Assembly (NCBI GenBank): GCA_021813805.1
Contig: JAKAJL010000014.1
Span: forward strand, 22,065-86,064
Reading direction: 5' to 3'
DNA: 64,000 bases
Source of the DNA: Pseudomonadota bacterium
Lineage (GTDB): Bacteria > Pseudomonadota > Alphaproteobacteria > Rhizobiales > Beijerinckiaceae
The translations under genes and the position numbers were made by a program. Positions 59,383-64,000 of the stretch are shown here, in pieces. Position 1 is the first letter of the stretch. Each line of letters begins with the position of its first letter. The notes under the pieces were generated by a model. The model saw only the letters and a program-made list of their open reading frames with translations. It did no database searches and had not been told where the DNA came from.

Positions 59383-59943
59383 CGTCAGGTCACCTTCCCT
59401 TCATGCGCCATTCCACGAGCGCGCAGCCTTTCACTCGGCGATGAATTTGTCGTCCGCCCTGATTCCGCGCAAAGAATTCGCGATTGCGCGCGCAGCGGCC
59501 ATTCGACGATCGCGAGCGACGCGGCGATAAACGGATCGGCCATTCGAGGCCTCATCCCGTTTCGAAAAGATCAAGCCCGGAACGATAGCAGCCGCTAACG
59601 CAATGTGGTTGCGTAAGCGCAATGAAATCACGCCTTCCCGTCCTCGGCGCCGCACCCGGCGCGAACGGGCCATGTCTTGGGTTGCGACGATGTCGCACCT
59701 GTGCGCCGGAAGTCAAAGCACCGGACGCCGTGGCGGATTTAAGCGCAATTATTTTGCGTCATATCACAAGAATTATTCATTTGCGGCGCAGCTGGCGGCG
59801 AATGTATGGTTATTCTCATATTTGCATTTGTTGTTATGAGTAGGAAATCTGCCAGTCACAAAATAATGCTCAGGACGTTGTTGTTCTGCGTTCCGAATAA
59901 GCAAGCATGACGGCAAGAATTTGCCGTTTCTGGGAGGTAAGAA
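59383..59943. other. 561-base region between the LysR gene and dsrA
   Basis: The left part is ordinary GC-rich sequence; from about 59735 it becomes AT-rich (for example TTATTTTGCGTCATATCACAAG), suggesting the dsrA promoter. ORFs here have no recognisable domain. A good GGAGG is next to dsrA. No Fnr-type palindrome was found. Confidence 0.5.
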
Positions 59944-61251
59944 ATGTCACAGGACGATTCCATTCGCACGGAAGACAATGGCGCGTCGGCGCCGATTCAT
60001 CCCACGCCGATGCTGGACGAGCTCGAAGGCGGCAAGTGGCCGAGCTTTGTCACCGGATTGAAGCGTCTGCGCGACGCCAAGGACAAGCCCTATTCGGCCT
60101 TCATGAACGATCTGCTTGGGCAGCTCGAATATTCCTACGAGACCAAGACCGGCTATTGGAAGGGCGGCGCTGTGTCTGTTCTCGGCTATGGCGGCGGCGT
60201 GATCCCCCGCTTCTCCGAGGTCGCCGATAAGTTCCCGGCGTCCAAGGAGATGCACACCCTGCGCATCATGCCGCCGGCGGGCATGCATTACAACTCCGAC
60301 ATCGTGCGCAAGCTGTGCGACATCTGGGAGAAATACGGATCGGGTCTGATCGCCTTCCATGGCCAGTCCGGCGACATCATGTTCCAGGGGTGCTCGACCG
60401 AGAATGTGCAGCCCGCCTTCGACGAATTCAACGAGCTGGGCTTCGATCTCGGCGGCGCGGGTCCGAGTCTGCGTACGTCGGTGAGTTGCGTCGGTCACGC
60501 GCGTTGCGAAATGTCGTGCTTCGACGAGATCAAGGCGCAGCGCATGATCATCAACGAATTCATCGACGAGATGCATCGCCCGGCGCTGCCTTACAAGTTC
60601 AAGTTCAAGTTCTCCGGCTGCGGCAATGATTGCGCCAACGCGATCATGCGCTCCGACTTCGCGGTGATCGGCACCTGGCGCGACAACATGAAGGTCGATC
60701 AGGAGGAAGTGAAGGCCTATGTGGCGCGTGTCGGCCGCAAATATGCGATCGACCACGTCATCGCCATGTGTCCGACCCGCGCTTTGTCGCTCAACGACGA
60801 CGACACGCTCGACGTCGACAACAAGAGCTGCGTGCGCTGCATGCACTGCATCAATGTGATGAACAAGGCTTTGTCGCCGGGCGACGACCGCGGCGTCACC
60901 ATCTGTCTTGGCGGCAAGCGCGCCTTGAAGATCGGCGACCTGATGGGCACGCAGATCGTTCCCTTCATGAAGATGGAAACGGAAGAGGATTATGAGGCGC
61001 TCCGCGACCTTGGCCGCAAGATGATGGACTTCTTCGCCGAGAACGCGCTGGAGCACGAGCGCATCGGCGAGGCCATGGAGCGCATCGGCTTGCCGGCCTT
61101 CCTGGACGCGCTGGAGATCGACGCGGATCCGAACATGGTCAACCATCCGCGCACCTCCTGCTTCATCCGCACCGAGGGCTTTACCGAGGAAGCGGAGAAA
61201 TATCTCGAACGCAAGGCGCACAAGGATCGTCTCGACATCGCCGCGGACTGA
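59944..61251 (+). CDS. dsrA: DsrA, dissimilatory sulfite reductase alpha subunit (oxidative-type)
   Basis: DsrA (435 residues) pairs with DsrB to form the siroheme enzyme. Cluster and siroheme cysteines are in SCVGHARCEMSC and SGCGNDCANA; a ferredoxin domain has MCPTRAL and CVRCMHC. The opening HPTPMLDELEGGKWPSFVTGLKRLRD and GYGGGVIPRFSEV resemble the reverse (sulfur-oxidising) lineage rather than Desulfovibrio, judged from memory. It probably oxidises sulfur from DsrC persulfide or trisulfide to sulfite. GGAGG precedes the ATG. Confidence 0.96.
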   Translation: MSQDDSIRTEDNGASAPIHPTPMLDELEGGKWPSFVTGLKRLRDAKDKPYSAFMNDLLGQLEYSYETKTGYWKGGAVSVLGYGGGVIPRFSEVADKFPASKEMHTLRIMPPAGMHYNSDIVRKLCDIWEKYGSGLIAFHGQSGDIMFQGCSTENVQPAFDEFNELGFDLGGAGPSLRTSVSCVGHARCEMSCFDEIKAQRMIINEFIDEMHRPALPYKFKFKFSGCGNDCANAIMRSDFAVIGTWRDNMKVDQEEVKAYVARVGRKYAIDHVIAMCPTRALSLNDDDTLDVDNKSCVRCMHCINVMNKALSPGDDRGVTICLGGKRALKIGDLMGTQIVPFMKMETEEDYEALRDLGRKMMDFFAENALEHERIGEAMERIGLPAFLDALEIDADPNMVNHPRTSCFIRTEGFTEEAEKYLERKAHKDRLDIAAD

Positions 61252-61364
61252 CCTTCGCCGGAAGCCGCGGCGCCTCCCGGCGCCCCGGCTCCAATTTCGA
61301 CCCTCAGCCTCCGCCGCCATTCGGTTTGAGGCGCGCCCATACAAAAATTAAGGGAGAGAAACAG

Positions 61365-62444
61365 ATGAGCACCGCCATGACCCGGCGCCGCGCCATTGAG
61401 AGCGGAATTCCCGACCCGTTTCCGTTCATGCATCCTTTGATGAAGAAGAACTACGGAGCATGGGCGTGGCACGATCGCCCCCGTCCCGGCGTGCTGCATC
61501 ACGTCGCCAAGAGCGGCGACGAGATCTGGACGGTGCGCGCCGGCACCCAGCGCCAGATGGATGTCTTCACCATCAGGAAGTTGTGCGACATCGCCGACCA
61601 CTATTCCGACGGCCATTTCCGCTTCACCGTGCGCTCCAACATCGAATTCCTGCTCGCCGACCAGGCGAAGGTCGATCCCTTGATCGAGGAGCTGGACCGC
61701 AATGGCTTCCCGGTCGGCGCCACCGGCAACTCCGTGTCAATGGTTTCGCACACGCAGGGCTGGCTGCACTGCGACATTCCCGGCACCGATGCTTCCGGAA
61801 TGGTCAAGGGTCTCATGGAGATGCTGCACCATGAATACACGCACGAGGAAATGCCCAACCGTGTGAAGATCACCTCTTCATGCTGCCAGATCAATTGCGG
61901 CGGGCAGGGCGATATTTCCATCAACGTGCAATATACGAAGCCGCCCAAGATCAACCATGATCTGGTGTCGAAAGTCTGCGAACGTCCCGCGGTCGTCGCG
62001 CGCTGCCCCGTGGCCGCCATTCGCCCGGCGCTGGTCGATGGCAAGCCGTCGCTTGAAGTCGATGAGCAGAAATGCGTCTGCTGCGGCGCCTGCTACGCGC
62101 CTTGTCCGCCGATGCAGATCAACGGCCTGGATTCGACCAAGATCGCCATCTGGGTTGGCGGCAAACATTCCAACGCGCGCTCGAAGCCGGCCTTTCACAA
62201 GCTGGTCGTCGCCGAACTGCCGAACAATCCGCCGCACTGGCCGGAGGTCAATGAAGCCGTGAAGCGCATCCTCGACGCCTATAAGAACAACGCCCATGAC
62301 TGGGAGCGCATCGGCGAGTGGATCGAGCGCATCGGCTGGCCGCGGTTCTTCGAACTGACCGGTTTCGGCTTCACCAAGTTCCATGTCGACAATTGGGTCG
62401 GCGCGCGCAGGTCGATGAATATGTCGGCGCATGTCCGGTTCTGA
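61365..62444 (+). CDS. dsrB: DsrB, dissimilatory sulfite reductase beta subunit
   Basis: DsrB (359 residues) carries the catalytic siroheme half: GWLHCDIPGTDASG and SSCCQINCGGQGDIS (cysteines as in other DsrB). Ferredoxin-domain cysteines are in RCPVAAI and CVCCGACYAPCPP. It follows dsrA by 113 bases, with AGGGAGAG before the ATG at 61365. In typical sulfur oxidisers dsrEFH follow, but here they do not. Confidence 0.96.
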   Translation: MSTAMTRRRAIESGIPDPFPFMHPLMKKNYGAWAWHDRPRPGVLHHVAKSGDEIWTVRAGTQRQMDVFTIRKLCDIADHYSDGHFRFTVRSNIEFLLADQAKVDPLIEELDRNGFPVGATGNSVSMVSHTQGWLHCDIPGTDASGMVKGLMEMLHHEYTHEEMPNRVKITSSCCQINCGGQGDISINVQYTKPPKINHDLVSKVCERPAVVARCPVAAIRPALVDGKPSLEVDEQKCVCCGACYAPCPPMQINGLDSTKIAIWVGGKHSNARSKPAFHKLVVAELPNNPPHWPEVNEAVKRILDAYKNNAHDWERIGEWIERIGWPRFFELTGFGFTKFHVDNWVGARRSMNMSAHVRF

Positions 62445-62623
62445 TCGGCTGGCGTCGCCAAAGGCGGCGCGAGCCGTCTGGGTCGACCCTGACGACTGCC
62501 GCCGGGACCGGTCCAGAAAACTGCGGCTCGCGCAGGATCGGTTTCACAAGTGAGTTCGATTTGGCCTCGGGCGCGATCCGTGTCCGCGCCCGGCTCCTAA
62601 CTGCGAACACTACGGAGGACAAA

Positions 62624-62959
62624 ATGGCTGGTTATGACGTGAATGGCGGCACCGTGGAGCATGACGAAGAAGGTTATCTCACGGACATCGGGCAATGGAC
62701 GCAGGACGTCGCCGACGTCATCGCCAGGGCCGAGAACATCGACATGACGGACGAGCACTGGGAAGTCGTCAACTTCCTGCGTGACTATTACGACGAATAT
62801 CAGATCGCTCCCGCCGTGCGCATCCTGGTCAAGGAAATGACCAAGAAATACGGCAAGGAAAAGGGCGACCAGAAGGCGCTTTACGCCCTGTTCCCCTACG
62901 GTCCGGCCAAGCAGGCCTGCAAGATCGCGGGTCTCCCCAAGCCGACCGGCTGCATCTGA
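62624..62959 (+). CDS. dsrC: DsrC, sulfur-carrier protein
   Basis: DsrC (111 residues) carries sulfur as a trisulfide between DsrAB and the DsrMK complex. Both functional cysteines are at the C terminus in ACKIAGLPKPTGCI, separated by ten residues. The segment GYLTDIGQWTQDVADVIA and MTDEHWEVVNFLRDYY also match. It is 179 bases after dsrB; no dsrEFH gene fits this gap. The true cysteine pair argues against a TusE-only role. Confidence 0.96.
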   Translation: MAGYDVNGGTVEHDEEGYLTDIGQWTQDVADVIARAENIDMTDEHWEVVNFLRDYYDEYQIAPAVRILVKEMTKKYGKEKGDQKALYALFPYGPAKQACKIAGLPKPTGCI

Positions 62960-63225
62960 TCGAGGTTCGTGATCCGCAGCGCCGGAAGAGCGTCGGATCG
63001 GGAGGAGACGATGGTGACGACGATTCACGCGGCGACGTTCCGCGCCGCGCCTCCATCTGTCGATCGCGCTCGTCGCGATGGCCGCGTTCCCGCTCCCAAA
63101 CTTCCGCATGCGCCGGGCGCCTTCGTCAGTCCCTGCCGCAGCCAGGCCGGCGGCGGGCGCGAACATCGTCGCGCCCGCGGCGCACGGATTGAGTTCACCC
63201 CGCGTCCCGTTGGAGGATGGTTGGC
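62960..63225. other. Gap between dsrC and dsrK
   Basis: The 266 bases are too short for dsrM. Frames are open but without good start and domain; one has a signal-like LSIALVAMAAFPLP stretch around 63060-63095 but no in-frame start after the stop at 63015. No gene is called. Confidence 0.45.
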
Positions 63226-64000
63226 ATGGCGGAGGGTTCCAAGGATTTCGATCCGCTCGAAAAGGTTCACGGCGACCCGCTCGAATTGCCCGATCTGGCT
63301 TGCGGGGCGATGGCGGGGTCGAAACCCTTTCCCGCGGCGCCCAATCACCAGGAGCCGCTCGGCTTTCCCGGCGAACTGGTTCCCGATTGGCATGACAAGG
63401 CCATTCGGCGTCTCGGCGAACTGCTCGACAGCAACAAGGCGCTGCGGGTCTATCTCGATTCCTGCGTCAAATGCGGGGCTTGCACCGACAAGTGCCATTA
63501 TTTCCTCGGAACATCCGACCCCAAGAACATGCCGGTTGCGCGCCAGGACCTGCTGCGCAAGGTTTACCGCCGCCACTTCACGCTCACCGGGAAATACTTC
63601 CCCAAGCTTGTCGGCGCCGAGGATCTGACCTGGGAAGTGTTGGACGACTGGTATTCCTATTTCCATCAATGTTCGGAATGCCGCCGCTGCTCCGTCTTCT
63701 GTCCCTATGGAATCGACACAGCGGAAATCACCATGGCCGGACGGGACATCCTCGATTCGATCGGCATGGGGGCAAAGTATTCGAACGAGATCATCGGCAA
63801 GGTCTTCAATGTCGGCAACAACCTCGGCCTGCCGCCCAAGGCGTTGAGGGCGACCCTGGAAGGGCTTGAAGAAGAGATCGAGGAAGAAACCGGACTGCCG
63901 GTCAAGCTGCCGCTCGACGTCAAGGGCGCCGAGATCCTTCTGGTGACGCCGAGCGCCGACTTCTTCGCTTCGCCGCACATGGAAGGCCTGATGGGCTACG
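63226..64000 (+). CDS. dsrK: DsrK, HdrD-like iron-sulfur subunit (partial, runs off the window)
   Basis: The first 258 residues of DsrK are visible. DsrK is the catalytic, cytoplasmic subunit of the DsrMKJOP complex that reacts with DsrC. Cluster motifs CVKCGACTDKCHYF and CSECRRCSVFCPYGIDTAEIT are present, with the family segment GSKPFPAAPNHQEPLGFPGELVPDWHD upstream. GGAGG precedes the ATG at 63226. dsrM is not found before it, contrary to the usual MK order. The C-terminal CCG domain lies beyond the window. Confidence 0.94.
   Translation, partial: MAEGSKDFDPLEKVHGDPLELPDLACGAMAGSKPFPAAPNHQEPLGFPGELVPDWHDKAIRRLGELLDSNKALRVYLDSCVKCGACTDKCHYFLGTSDPKNMPVARQDLLRKVYRRHFTLTGKYFPKLVGAEDLTWEVLDDWYSYFHQCSECRRCSVFCPYGIDTAEITMAGRDILDSIGMGAKYSNEIIGKVFNVGNNLGLPPKALRATLEGLEEEIEEETGLPVKLPLDVKGAEILLVTPSADFFASPHMEGLMGY

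Noticed and set aside
59603-59843. Two overlapping ORFs before dsrA
   Set aside because: Composition changes abruptly in the AT-rich part and no domain is visible; the stretch is better seen as promoter and leader.
62969-63628. ORF spanning the dsrC-dsrK gap into dsrK
   Set aside because: It runs out of frame through the DsrK coding region. A frameshifted remnant of a membrane protein was considered because of LSIALVAMAAFPLP, but there is no in-frame start or further similarity.
1-64000. CRISPR arrays, tRNA, rRNA, IS elements, prophage genes
   Set aside because: I looked for repeated spacers, tRNA-like stems, transposase and integrase motifs and saw none. A short or degenerate tRNA could still be missed by eye.

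Overview
The window is high-GC and densely coded, with a proteobacterial, most likely alphaproteobacterial, gene style. Order and genus are not resolved. It reads as one large anaerobic-respiration island: almost every gene serves denitrification, its cofactors, NO defence, oxygen-independent ubiquinone synthesis, or (right end) oxidative dissimilatory sulfite reductase. I saw no tRNA, rRNA, CRISPR, insertion sequence or phage gene.

Layout. 1-2.8 kb: end of a heme d1 (nir) operon (nirJ, nirN). 2.8-10.2 kb, minus strand: norE-norF-norC-norB-norQ-norD with a Crp/Fnr regulator at each flank. 10.4-22.2 kb, plus strand: narK (double MFS fusion)-narG-narH-narJ-narI, a PpiC isomerase, a DUF2478 protein and a methyltransferase. 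22.2-27.1 kb: an outer-membrane protein, a third Crp/Fnr regulator, a CusF-like copper protein, a di-iron RIC/YtfE repair protein, SCO1 and ubiE. 27.1-37.7 kb, minus strand: a clade II (Sec-exported) nitrous oxide reductase operon, nosZ-cytc-cytc-nosB-nosD-nosG-nosH-nosF-nosL-nosY-tlpA. 38.5-39.6 kb: a cytochrome c'-like protein and a secreted pentapeptide-repeat protein. 39.8-45.5 kb: divergent ubiT-ubiU-ubiV-FAD oxidoreductase and ubiD-ubiX. 46.5-51.4 kb: a PQQ-type RiPP locus with a 24-residue PqqA (missed by the ORF track), PqqD and PqqE, followed by a membrane protein, a SerC-like aminotransferase, a PyrD-like flavoprotein and an Fe/2-oxoglutarate oxygenase. 51.7-57.3 kb: metB, then an NO-stress cluster (fdxA, DUF2249 proteins, a membrane protein, a MIP18 protein, a DUF1971-truncated hemoglobin fusion, nsrR) with an NsrR-type operator before fdxA. 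57.4-64 kb: a TDT-family transporter, a LysR regulator, then dsrA-dsrB-dsrC-dsrK (dsrK cut by the window end).

How it fits together. Nitrate is imported by NarK, reduced by NarGHI, carried through NO by a d1 nitrite reductase (nirS presumably upstream) and NorCB, then through N2O by NosZ. Copper and thiol factors (NosL, SCO1, CusF-like, TlpA-like) sit around nos. Ubiquinol for these chains can be made without oxygen through UbiT/U/V and UbiD/X. Repeated 14-bp TTGAC-N4-GTCAA or close palindromes, the Fnr/Dnr/FixK type, stand before narK, norC, norQ, sco, nosZ, the pentapeptide gene, ubiT/ubiD and pqqA, so most of the island is probably one regulon read by the local Crp/Fnr proteins.

The least explained part is 46.5-51.4 kb. 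Canonical PqqA, PqqD and PqqE occur without PqqB or PqqC. They are followed by three enzymes whose families are familiar but whose usual substrate-binding residues are missing in two cases (SerC-like and PyrD-like). This is the best candidate for an undescribed, anaerobically controlled Glu-Tyr-derived cofactor pathway, although a split PQQ pathway cannot be excluded from this window.
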